From Halpernia sp048269545 (GTDB lineage: Bacteria > Bacteroidota > Bacteroidia > Flavobacteriales > Weeksellaceae), in contig NZ_JBLXIJ010000017.1 in NCBI RefSeq assembly GCF_048269545.1, positions 1 through 8,475 on the forward strand: DNA of 8,475 bases. The letters run 5' to 3'. The notes under the pieces were generated by a model. The model had not been told where the DNA came from and made no database searches. It saw only the letters and a list, made by a program, of their open reading frames with translations. Positions 1 to 6,774 of the stretch are shown here, piece by piece. Each line of letters starts with the position of its first letter. The first letter of the stretch is position 1. The position numbers were made by a program, and so were the translations under genes.

Positions 1-36
1 CGATGGTTTCGCAACTGTCGGCGCAGCCGAGCCGTA

Positions 37-76
37 CGTTGGGAAAAATCGTCCCAAAGGGCGATTTTTCCCAACG
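37..76. repeat. 18-bp-stem hairpin joining two element termini
   Basis: CGTTGGGAAAAATCG (37-51) is perfectly repeated as its complement at 62-76. The pairing continues inward through a T-G wobble and two C-G pairs to a 4-nt loop (55-58). The left arm begins with GTT (38-40) and the right arm ends with AAC (73-75). The segment 38-75 therefore fits the pattern of matched inverted termini seen between the other stem elements, with almost nothing in between. It is not followed by a T-run, so it is a poor terminator candidate. A competing outer pairing exists between 11-18 and 90-97 (GCAACTGT/ACAGTTGC). Confidence 0.75.
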
Positions 77-143
77 GTTGACGATATGTACAGTTGCCTG
101 TGTTGCGCCTGCGGCAGGCAATTGTATATATCGTTTGTTATGT
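69..143 (+). repeat. attC-like stem-loop element, short form
   Basis: The element opens with TCCCAAC (69-75, six of seven bases fitting the integron R'' box RYYYAAC) and ends with GTTATGT (137-143, six of seven for R' GTTRRRY). Between them GGTTG leads into a stem of 20 consecutive pairs (81-100 with 115-134), two of them G-T wobbles (G88-T127, G93-T122), and a loop of about 14 nt. Its length of 75 nt is in the usual attC range. It shares the frame AACGGTT plus stem with the elements at 395-527 and 8282-8405, but lacks their long conserved core. The stem is directly visible; attC identity is inference. Confidence 0.6.
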
Positions 144-211
144 GTTGTTTTATTCTCTGCTAAGATAATAAAAACAAGCACAGTTTGAGGCATGAGGATT
201 CTTAATAAATG

Positions 212-265
212 ATTTTAAAATATTGCTCCTATCAGACCGAAATGATAGGTGTAGTTTTTTAAAAT
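212..265. repeat. AT-rich hairpin inside the gene-less segment
   Basis: Two nested arms share one axis: 212-220 pairs with 257-265 (ATTTTAAAA/TTTTAAAAT) and 228-234 pairs with 243-249 (CCTATCA/TGATAGG). They are separated by a symmetric 7-nt internal loop, with an 8-nt apical loop. The hairpin sits as a side arm inside the larger dyad spanning 181-393. Confidence 0.6.
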
Positions 266-286
266 ACAGTCTAAATAAATCACTCT

Positions 287-346
287 AAAAGGTGGCTTTT
301 GAAATAAGAAAATAGATCTATTTTCTTATTTCAAAAGCCACCTTTT
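287..346. repeat. Perfect 60-bp palindrome, possible bidirectional terminator
   Basis: The arms 287-316 and 317-346 are exact reverse complements with no spacer, centred on AGA/TCT. The outer ends read AAAAGGTGGC and GCCACCTTTT, followed by two further T residues on the plus strand. That is the arrangement of an intrinsic terminator usable in either direction. The 30-bp arm is far longer than a terminator needs and has no natural loop, so fused ends of an insertion element or a fold-back element are equally possible. No gene reads directly into it within the window. Confidence 0.85.
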
Positions 347-394
347 TTCCTTTCATTAGAGACTGCTTTTATTAGAAGCCGAATCTCAAATTGC

Positions 395-527
395 ACATAA
401 CGGTTTTCGGCTTTGCGAGGGAACGGATTACTTGCACTAACACTCAATCGAAGCACCAAAGTTCAAATTTAGCAAAATTGTTGATACGAAGCACTTCACC
501 CGTTCTCTTGCAAAACCGATGTTATAG
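395..527 (+). repeat. attC-like stem-loop element, long form, left of the operon
   Basis: It opens ACATAAC (395-401) and closes GTTATAG (521-527). The outer AAC/GTT boxes pair, GGTTTT is looped out on the left, and a stem joins 408-426 to 500-518. In the stem 18 of 19 positions pair, including wobbles G417-T509 and G420-T506, with one C-A mismatch (C411-A515). The 73-nt loop carries a core (434-502) that aligns over its whole length with 8321-8390 and includes AATCGAAG, AAAGTT and TTCANCCCG. The stem sequence itself is unlike that of the other copies, yet pairing is kept. At 133 nt it is in the upper range of known attC sites. Confidence 0.65.
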
Positions 528-535
528 CCAGTGGT
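521..535. repeat. Left terminal inverted repeat of the operon-bearing segment
   Basis: GTTATAGCCAGTGGT matches the complement of 8274-8288 (ACCATTGGCTATAAC) at 14 of 15 positions. The two copies are inward-facing and bracket 7.7 kb that contains the entire efflux operon. It overlaps the right end of the stem element 395-527. Confidence 0.75.
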
Positions 536-597
536 TCTTGTCCGATGCCCCTGCAAACCATTGTCAATACTACTCTTTTCCGCCTTTGTCGTGTCGG

Positions 598-640
598 CTT
601 GTGTGGTTGCGTATTTTTTATTTTCAGAAGGGAAGGAAAT
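598..640 (+). repeat. Left copy of two short motifs shared by both flanks
   Basis: CTTGTGTGGTTGC (598-610) and CAGAAGGGAAGGAAAT (625-640) recur in the same order and orientation on the right flank at 8118-8130 (12 of 13) and 8176-8191 (14 of 16). Spacing between the two motifs differs (14 versus 45 nt). The segment between them is T-rich here and A-rich on the right. Confidence 0.45.
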
Positions 641-673
641 TTTTTTTATTCAATTTTGTCAGCGTGGGAAAGG

Positions 674-736
674 TGAAAGCTCTTTTGCAAGCTTTGGTCT
701 GAGCTTGGACTTGTGCAGCTTGCAAATGTGCTTTCA
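674..736. repeat. Hairpin with T-T mismatch bulge and 23-nt loop, left copy
   Basis: A 7-bp outer stem (674-680 with 730-736) is followed by TCT opposite TGT (681-683, 727-729; a C-G pair flanked by two T-T mismatches), a 10-bp inner stem (684-693 with 717-726) and a 23-nt loop (694-716) containing GCTTGGACTTGTG. It begins 12 nt beyond the stop of the DUF2141 gene, but has no U-tract in that gene's direction, so it is not a normal terminator. The same layout with different stem sequence occurs at 8056-8120. Confidence 0.65.
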
Positions 737-748
737 TCCGTGCTTGGC

Positions 749-1192
749 TCACATATAAATCACTTTCACTTTAATTTCTTTGTCTTGAAACAAATCAAAA
801 CTTGCTTTTTTAAAATTTGGACGATTGGTTAATCCTATAGATGAATAGTTTGAAAAGCCAATTCCTTCTTTGGGTAAAATTAAACCTTTGTCAATCTTGC
901 TGTTGTTATTTTCATCGTGTAAAATGTTTACAGCATATTTTCCTTTTGGCAGGTTTTCAAAAGTAATTTCTGATTTGCCGTTTACTATTTTTGCTTTCTC
1001 TAATCGGTAATATTTTTTGAAAATTTCATCGGGAATTGAGCCTTCTTTGTTATATAATGCTACTTGTAAAACACCTTTTGAGTTTCGTAAGTTTTCTACT
1101 TCAATAGTTAAGCTGTATTCTTCTTTTATACTTGAAAAGGAAGAAAGAAATAAGAATGAAAATGCTGAAAACAGGATATGTATTTGTTTCAT
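749..1192 (-). CDS. DUF2141-family small secreted protein, last gene of the operon
   Basis: This 147-residue protein begins with a hydrophobic segment (about residues 4-20) that reads as an export signal, although no clear AXA cleavage site is visible. The rest resembles the DUF2141 family: an initial strand region (LTIEVENLRNSKGVLQVALYN), then the family-type block ENLPKGKYAVNILHDENNNSKIDKG at about 79-103 and GIGFSN at about 110-115. The acidic loop D93, N95, N97, K99, D101 looks like a possible metal-binding loop, which is inference. The domain is predicted to be all-beta and extracytoplasmic; its function is unknown. It starts 1 nt after the pump stop, so it is almost certainly made with the exporter. 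It may be a periplasmic or surface accessory, or bind the exported compound. Confidence 0.8.
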   Translation of the reverse strand: MKQIHILFSAFSFLFLSSFSSIKEEYSLTIEVENLRNSKGVLQVALYNKEGSIPDEIFKKYYRLEKAKIVNGKSEITFENLPKGKYAVNILHDENNNSKIDKGLILPKEGIGFSNYSSIGLTNRPNFKKASFDLFQDKEIKVKVIYM

Positions 1193-1193
1193 T

Positions 1194-4100
1194 TTAAATT
1201 GATTTTTTATTACTAAATTTTTCTTTCACTCTATCCACACCATAATACACCATTGGCACTAAATACACGGTTAAAGCTAATGAAGAAAGTAAACCACCGA
1301 TAATGACCCAAGCCAAACCGTTTTTCCATTCAGCTGCTGTTCCGCTGGCTAATGCTATTGGCAACATTCCTATTGCCATTGATAAGGTGGTCATTAAGAT
1401 TGGTCGCATACGTTCTTTTCCTGCGGTAATCAATGCCTCTTTGTAATGTTTTCCCTCCGCTTTCAATTGGTTGGTAAAGTCCACAATCAAGATAGAATTT
1501 TTTGTTACCAATCCCATTAACATAATCAAGCCGAGCAAAGCAAATAAGCTCAAATTGCTTAACGATAAATTCAAGGCTAAAAATGCTCCGATAGCGGCAA
1601 CAGGTATGGCAAATAAGGCAACAAAAGGATAAATGTAACTGTCGTACAAGGCTACCATAATCAAATAAATCAGTAAGAACGAAATCAGCAATACCGAACC
1701 CAAAGCCCCGAAACTGTCGTTTTGCCGTTTAATATCGCTTCCCCAAGTCATTGAAATTCCATCAGGCAAAGGATTGTTCTTGAGATATGCCACGACATCG
1801 TCAGCCACAGTTCCCGAAGGTCTGCCAAGTGCATCAGAAGTTAATGTAACAGCAGGTTGTCGATCTTTTCGTTCTAAAAGCGAAGGCGAATTATCTCTTT
1901 CAATAGTTGCAAACTGTGCTATTTCAATAGGTACACCCATTGGATTAACAATGTTCAATTGTTTTACATCATCTTCATTTTTCCTACTGAATTTATCCAG
2001 CCAAATTCGTACAGGATATTCCGTTCCTTTTTCGGTTAACGAAGCGTCATCATTTCCTGAAAAAGCGGTACGCAAATTCATTCCTACATAAGCGGTGTTT
2101 AATCCTAAGCGTTGCATTTTATCTTTGTCGGGAATGACTTTAAACTCCGGGCTTCCAGCCTCAACCGATAAGCGAACATTATCTGCTCCGGGAATTTTTT
2201 CAATGACTGATTTTAAATCATTGCCTGTCTGCATTACTTGGTTTAGGTCGCTTCCGCTCAAGGTAATTTCTATTGGTGCAGAACGAGGAATTAAACCCAA
2301 CGCTATCATTGAAAAGTTAATACCTGAATACTCTTTTTGTAAATCATCTCTTAACTTCCGCATAAACTGTTCTGTCGGAATCTTTTTAATTCCAGCGTTT
2401 CGTAATTCGTCATTTTTAATTCGTAATTGAACAGTAAATTCCGATTTATTTGCAGAACCCACTCCCAAACTTCCAATGCCTGTACTTGGTCCACCCACAT
2501 TACTGAAAACAGTCGAAACTTCGGGTTGCTTCAAAATATAGTTTTCTATTTTTTCGGAAACCAAATTATTTTGCTGAATAGAAGTGCTTTTGTCAAATTC
2601 CAACGCCAAACGGAATTTCCCTTGGTCGCCTGTTGAGATGAGTTCTTTCCCAATAATTCCCTGCTTCATCATTACTGCTGTTCCCACAAAAAGAAGCAGT
2701 ACAAATGCAGTAAATATTAGTTTATGATTTAAAACCCAATTTAGCGTTTTGCCATACCAACTAATAAATTTGTCTAACTGATGTTCAAACCAAAGTAAAA
2801 AACGATTGAAGAAATTAGTCGGTTGCAAATCTTCTTTTTTCCCGATGCGTGAAGCTAGCCAAGGTGTTAAAGTAAAACCTACCAATAAACTTGTAAGCGT
2901 AGAAGTGATAACTACTACCGAAAACTGTTTGAGCATATCGGCAACAAAAACTTGTAAAAATAAAATCGGCAGAAACACAACCACATCAACCAAGGTAATA
3001 GACAGTGCAGAAAAACCAATTTCCATTCGCCCATCCATTGCTGCTGTTCTTTTTTCTTTGCCCATATCCAAATGGCGTTGGATATTTTCTAAAACTACGG
3101 TAGCATCGTCCACCAAAATACCGATGATTAAAGACATTGCAAGCAATGTCATCAGGTTAAGCGTATAGCCCAACAGCCACATCACGGCAAAAGCGGTAAT
3201 TAAGGAAGTAGGAATGGCAACCAACACTATCAGTGCGTTTCTGAAACTTCGCAAGTACAGCAACATTACCAACGACACTAAAATTACGGCTAAAATCAAG
3301 TCAAATACCACCGAATTAACGGCTGCAATGGTGTTATCGGTACTGTCATCCGTAACCACAAATTTTATAGCTGCATTGGCATTTTGTTTTTCTATAGTTT
3401 GAAATTTTTCTCTGATTAGTTTGGAAACATCAACGGCATTGGCATCACCTTGTTTCTTTATCATTAAACCTATGCCATTCTTACTATTGTATCTACTGTA
3501 CGAGGTAATTTCTTTAATGCCATCTACAACCTCAGCAACATCTTTAACATACACAGGACTGTTTGGAAAAGGCATTGCGACCTGAACATTCTGAATGTCA
3601 TTGATAGTATTGAATTTGCCTACCAATCTCACTGAATTATTTTCAGTTTCTGTTTGTAGTTTTCCAGCAGGTAAATCTATCCCCGAACGATTAATAGCTT
3701 CCACTACTTGGTACAAAGAAATTTTATAGAGTTTTAGTTTTTCTTTATCTACTTTAACTTGTATTTCTCTTTCTTCTCCACCTAAAATCGTTATCTCTGC
3801 AACTCCTTTTAGTTTCTGAATTTGAGGAAGATAATCATCCTTCATTTTTTGATAAAATTCAGTCGGGTTTAAATTACTTGTAGCACTTACAGACATTATC
3901 GGTAAATCGTTTGGCGAAACCTTACTCATTACAGGGTTTTGAATATCTTTTGGTAAATCCTTTTTGATATTGTCAATATAGCGTTGTGCATCTTGCATTG
4001 TTTTGTCCAAGTCTGTTCCGTATTTCAGATTGGCAATAATGATAGAAGCATTGGGCAAAGATTTCGTTACCAAATAATCTACACCTTCCAAATTGGAAAG

Positions 4101-4310
4101 AGCATCTTCAATTTTTCGGGAAACCGAAGTTTCTACTTCATTGGGTTCTGCTCCGGGATAAACTGTTTTAATTACCACAACGGGTTGATTAAAATCGGGC
4201 ATTAATTCATAGCTCAAATTCTTAAACCCGATAATTCCCAATAGGGCAAATACGCTAAAAAGTACGATTATCAGCGATGGTCTTTTGATTGATATTTCTG
4301 TAATATTCAT
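1194..4310 (-). CDS. RND-family (AcrB/HAE1-like) inner-membrane efflux pump
   Basis: This 1038-residue protein is a full-length proton-driven resistance-nodulation-division permease. It has the classic duplicated layout: TM1 (about 10-30), a large porter loop, TM2-TM7 (about 335-548), a second porter loop, then TM8-TM12 (about 866-1021). The proton-relay residues are intact: the Asp pair D401-D402 in TM4 (GILVDDATVVLENI) and K937 in TM10 (GLVTKNSILIVDF). These correspond to D407/D408 and K940 of AcrB. The N-terminus MNITEISIKRPSLIIVLF is typical of HAE1-type pumps. The sequence resembles drug and hydrophobe pumps rather than CusA-like metal pumps, but the substrate cannot be read from it. The stretch at about residues 628-640 (QLRIKNDELRN) is encoded by a repeat-like sequence. 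The stop codon is 1 nt from the next ATG, suggesting translational coupling. Confidence 0.96.
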   Translation of the reverse strand: MNITEISIKRPSLIIVLFSVFALLGIIGFKNLSYELMPDFNQPVVVIKTVYPGAEPNEVETSVSRKIEDALSNLEGVDYLVTKSLPNASIIIANLKYGTDLDKTMQDAQRYIDNIKKDLPKDIQNPVMSKVSPNDLPIMSVSATSNLNPTEFYQKMKDDYLPQIQKLKGVAEITILGGEEREIQVKVDKEKLKLYKISLYQVVEAINRSGIDLPAGKLQTETENNSVRLVGKFNTINDIQNVQVAMPFPNSPVYVKDVAEVVDGIKEITSYSRYNSKNGIGLMIKKQGDANAVDVSKLIREKFQTIEKQNANAAIKFVVTDDSTDNTIAAVNSVVFDLILAVILVSLVMLLYLRSFRNALIVLVAIPTSLITAFAVMWLLGYTLNLMTLLAMSLIIGILVDDATVVLENIQRHLDMGKEKRTAAMDGRMEIGFSALSITLVDVVVFLPILFLQVFVADMLKQFSVVVITSTLTSLLVGFTLTPWLASRIGKKEDLQPTNFFNRFLLWFEHQLDKFISWYGKTLNWVLNHKLIFTAFVLLLFVGTAVMMKQGIIGKELISTGDQGKFRLALEFDKSTSIQQNNLVSEKIENYILKQPEVSTVFSNVGGPSTGIGSLGVGSANKSEFTVQLRIKNDELRNAGIKKIPTEQFMRKLRDDLQKEYSGINFSMIALGLIPRSAPIEITLSGSDLNQVMQTGNDLKSVIEKIPGADNVRLSVEAGSPEFKVIPDKDKMQRLGLNTAYVGMNLRTAFSGNDDASLTEKGTEYPVRIWLDKFSRKNEDDVKQLNIVNPMGVPIEIAQFATIERDNSPSLLERKDRQPAVTLTSDALGRPSGTVADDVVAYLKNNPLPDGISMTWGSDIKRQNDSFGALGSVLLISFLLIYLIMVALYDSYIYPFVALFAIPVAAIGAFLALNLSLSNLSLFALLGLIMLMGLVTKNSILIVDFTNQLKAEGKHYKEALITAGKERMRPILMTTLSMAIGMLPIALASGTAAEWKNGLAWVIIGGLLSSLALTVYLVPMVYYGVDRVKEKFSNKKSI
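2399..2428 (-). repeat. AT-rich repeat-like sequence inside the pump gene
   Basis: On the minus strand this stretch contains AATTACGAATTAAAAAT and a second AATTACGAA. The same words, AATTAAAAAT and AATTACGAATT, make up the intergenic repeat at 5386-5410. In frame it encodes QLRIKNDELR in the periplasmic porter domain of the pump. From memory, sequences of this type are frequent between genes in many Bacteroidota; that recollection was not checked here. Confidence 0.4.
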
Positions 4311-4322
4311 AATTCGCTGATT

Positions 4323-5372
4323 TTATTTAGTAATGATGTTCGCATTATCAAACAGTTTGATAAATCCATTTGTAATAATTATATCTCCTTGATTTAAGCC
4401 ACTTGAAACAAGCGTTTTGTTCCCAATAGTTTTAGTAGTTGTAATAGATTGCAATACGGCTTTTCCGTTTTTTATGACATATACTTTTGCAATTCCATTT
4501 TCTTCCATAATGGCAGATGTTGGAATAAGAATATCTTGCTCTTGTTCGCTTTCAGAAAGATTAACTTTGCCAAACATTCCTGATTTGATACTTAGATTTT
4601 TGGTGTTTGCAACTTGAAATTGAATTGGAAAACTGTTGCCCATATTGGCTTTGCTTCCTATCATTGATACTTTGCCCGAAAGTGAAATGTCGGGATAAAC
4701 ATCTGCATTGATTTTGTAAGTTTGGTTGTTTTGGAATTTTACCAAATCATTTTCGGGAACATTGACTGTAAAGCGTAAAGTGCTTATGTCTGTTATTTGC
4801 AACAACGGAACTCCCGGTGCTGCAAAACCGCCTTCTTCATTAAGTTTGGCAGTTACAATACCGTTAAAAGGTGCTTTAATAGAAGTTTTGCTGATTTGCT
4901 CTAACAAAGTTGCTCTCTGAATTTTTGCCGATTTCAACCCTAATCTTGCTTTTTCCAACTGTACACCTTGAACGGCATCGGCTTCCGTTAAAATGGTGTA
5001 TCGTTTTACATCATCTTCCAATCCCTCAATTTGCACTTCAACCGTTTGTAGTTGCAGTTTCAATAGCGAATTATCCAACTGAATAAGAGTTTGCCCTTTA
5101 GAAACATAGCTTCCAACATCTACCAATACTGCATTGATTTTTCCTTGGATGTCTGCGCTTATTTTTGTTTCCTTATTCGGCTCAAAAGTTCCTGTATAGT
5201 TGTCTGCATCTACAATATTTTGTAGTCGGATTGTATCAACACTTACCGAAATTGGCTTTTCTTTATCGTATTGATATACTCTGTTTTCAGTAGTTTTTTT
5301 GTTACTTAAAAGTTTGAACATCATCAAACCAACTACAGCAACTCCAGCTATTATCCAAATTATCTTTTTCAT
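4323..5372 (-). CDS. Efflux RND transporter periplasmic adaptor (HlyD/AcrA-like membrane fusion protein)
   Basis: This 349-residue protein links the inner-membrane pump to the outer-membrane channel. It has an N-terminal membrane anchor at about residues 4-20 and no lipobox cysteine, so it is probably membrane-anchored rather than a lipoprotein. The two halves of the lipoyl (barrel-sandwich) domain are at about 67-100 and 160-195, with the hallmark segments ISADIQGKINAVLVDVGSYV and IKAPFNGIVTAKLNEEGG. Between them lies a short alpha-hairpin (about 101-158). A beta-barrel follows (about 198-275), then a membrane-proximal domain (about 280-349, starting ILIPTSAIM). Its length is at the short end of the RND adaptor range, with a hairpin shorter than that of AcrA. 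It is 12 nt upstream of the pump gene, so co-translation is likely. The assignment is firm. Confidence 0.94.
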   Translation of the reverse strand: MKKIIWIIAGVAVVGLMMFKLLSNKKTTENRVYQYDKEKPISVSVDTIRLQNIVDADNYTGTFEPNKETKISADIQGKINAVLVDVGSYVSKGQTLIQLDNSLLKLQLQTVEVQIEGLEDDVKRYTILTEADAVQGVQLEKARLGLKSAKIQRATLLEQISKTSIKAPFNGIVTAKLNEEGGFAAPGVPLLQITDISTLRFTVNVPENDLVKFQNNQTYKINADVYPDISLSGKVSMIGSKANMGNSFPIQFQVANTKNLSIKSGMFGKVNLSESEQEQDILIPTSAIMEENGIAKVYVIKNGKAVLQSITTTKTIGNKTLVSSGLNQGDIIITNGFIKLFDNANIITK

Positions 5373-5385
5373 TTTATCTATTTTA

Positions 5386-5410
5386 AATTCGTAATTTTTA
5401 ATTTTTAATT
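5386..5410 (-). repeat. AT-rich repeat at the channel/adaptor gene junction
   Basis: On the minus strand the sequence is made of AATTAAAAATTAAAAATT followed by ACGAATT. It supplies the last codons and TAA stop of the channel gene and most of the 25-nt gap before the adaptor gene. It shares its building blocks with the stretch at 2399-2428 in the pump gene. Confidence 0.45.
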
Positions 5411-6732
5411 GAAGTAATTGACCCCGTTAGCTTTTTAAGTTCCAAATCTGCTTTCAGAAAATCAATGACTGCATTCAGGTAATTTTGTTGTGCTTCACGG
5501 AGTGCATTGTCTGCTAACAAAACATCGGTAAGGCTCGCTGTTCCCTGTTTTTGTTGCAAAACAGTTTGATCATAAATCGTTTTGGCTAAAGCAATTTGAC
5601 TTTCGGTATTCGTGATGGTGGATTGTGCAATTGTTTTTTGTCGGATAGCATTTTCAACTTCCATATCATTCTTTTCCGTAATCAATTTTGATTGCAACTC
5701 ATTGTTGGTAATCTCCAATTTCTTTTGATTGATTTTTCGCTGTGTAACCGTTCCATTAAAAAGAGGGTAGCTTAGTTGTATTCCTGCAAAACCAATCGGA
5801 TAGAATTTCAGAAAATTGTTAGGCTTTTTGTCATAACCAAAACCAGTTGTTCCGTAGGAAGCAACTAAGTTGAGCGAAGGCAAAAATCTTGATTGGTTCA
5901 ATGTTTTTAAATCACTATGAAGCAGTTGATTTTGTTTTTGGATAATTTTCAACTCCAATACATTTCTTGTATTACTTTCTAAGGAAACTTCTTGTTGGAT
6001 CTCAGAAACAACAGTAATATTCTGCTCCAATGAAATTCCCATATTCAATTTCAGGGCATTCAAAACCTGAATAAGTTTGTTGTTTACATTTTGCCTTTGT
6101 GTGTTGAGCTGTTCGGCTTGAAGTTTTACTTTACTCACATCGCTGCCTTTTGCCAAAAGTTGGTCTTTCAAGAGTTGCATATTCTTGAGTAGCTTTTCGG
6201 TATTCGCAATATTACTGTCTAAAAAAGCCAATTGATGTACGATGATTTGAGCATTGTAATACAGCGTAGTAATGTCAAACAAAACCTGTTCTTCCGACTT
6301 TTGAAATTGCAATTCTATAAGTTCTTTAGCTATTTGTGTACTTTGTATTGCTCCATAAATTTGTGGATTATACAAAGGCATTGCCAATTGCACATTGGCG
6401 TTGATGTTGTGCGGAACACCAAATTGCAAATCCCTGAATTGTCCTTCGGGTGCTTGTGGATTGAGTGCGTTCATCGGCATTAGCTGTGTAGGTAATTCCA
6501 TAAAATACTTATAATCGGCATTGGCAGTAACTTTTGGAATGAGGTTAGCTTGTGCTTCTTTTTTTCGTTGTTCACTGATGGATATATTGTTACGATTGAT
6601 TTGCAAAGTCTTATTATGGACTTGTGCTGTATCAATACACTGTTTTAATGTCCAAGCCTCTTGAGCTTGGGCTACATTCCAACCTGATAAAACTATCAAG
6701 CTAAATATTAGTTTGCGAGTATTCACTAACAT
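5398..6732 (-). CDS. TolC-family outer-membrane efflux channel
   Basis: This 444-residue protein is the outer-membrane exit duct of the tripartite exporter. A signal peptide covers residues 1-23, with likely cleavage after the AQA that precedes QEAW; no lipobox cysteine is present. The mature protein has the two tandem outer-membrane-efflux repeats of the family. Each has long amphipathic helices (about 28-65 and 130-230, then 255-280 and 330-435) enclosing short strand segments that insert in the outer membrane (about 100-125 and 285-325). The C-terminal stretch QGTASLTDVLLADNALREAQ is typical of TolC-like proteins. It lies 42 nt after the cytochrome gene and 25 nt before the adaptor gene. 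Its last codons and stop fall inside an AT-rich repeat (5386-5410). It should trimerise and dock with the adaptor encoded next to it; the family call is firm. Confidence 0.93.
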   Translation of the reverse strand: MLVNTRKLIFSLIVLSGWNVAQAQEAWTLKQCIDTAQVHNKTLQINRNNISISEQRKKEAQANLIPKVTANADYKYFMELPTQLMPMNALNPQAPEGQFRDLQFGVPHNINANVQLAMPLYNPQIYGAIQSTQIAKELIELQFQKSEEQVLFDITTLYYNAQIIVHQLAFLDSNIANTEKLLKNMQLLKDQLLAKGSDVSKVKLQAEQLNTQRQNVNNKLIQVLNALKLNMGISLEQNITVVSEIQQEVSLESNTRNVLELKIIQKQNQLLHSDLKTLNQSRFLPSLNLVASYGTTGFGYDKKPNNFLKFYPIGFAGIQLSYPLFNGTVTQRKINQKKLEITNNELQSKLITEKNDMEVENAIRQKTIAQSTITNTESQIALAKTIYDQTVLQQKQGTASLTDVLLADNALREAQQNYLNAVIDFLKADLELKKLTGSITSIKN

Positions 6733-6774
6733 AATGAGATAAATTTTTTTTTTCTTTTTTATACTTACTTTGTT

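Larger units (their letters stand above)
1..748. other. Left non-coding flank, cluster of palindromic elements
   Basis: No open reading frame here looks like a protein gene; the short ones cross hairpins and have no recognisable domains or signals. In order the region holds the right end of an earlier element (up to about 42), the hairpin 37-76, the stem element 69-143, a gene-less segment 137-401 with nested dyads and a 60-bp palindrome, the stem element 395-527, a stretch with flank-shared motifs (598-640), and the hairpin 674-736. Positions 536-597 show nothing further that I can name. Confidence 0.8.

Noticed and set aside
3..188. Short plus-strand reading frame of 61 residues
   Set aside because: It crosses two hairpins, and its composition follows the palindromes rather than a protein pattern.
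464..471. TAnnTTTG match on the minus strand as a promoter
   Set aside because: There is no -33 TTG at suitable spacing, the match is not kept in the homologous core at 8321-8390, and no gene lies downstream on that strand.
560..640. A third hairpin of the 674-736 type around the loop-like motif GTGTCGGCTTGTGTG
   Set aside because: The sequences on either side do not pair in the required layout, so only the loop motif is shared.
674..736. Rho-independent terminator of the efflux operon
   Set aside because: The hairpin is 12 nt past the last stop codon, but it has mismatches and a large loop, and no U-tract follows on the minus strand. A hairpin of the same layout occurs upstream of the promoter at 8056-8120.
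391..758. Overlapping plus-strand reading frames of 75 and 103 residues
   Set aside because: They run through the attC-like element and the flank motifs, the longer one begins at a TTG within the R'' region, and neither translation shows a domain, signal peptide or credible initiation context.
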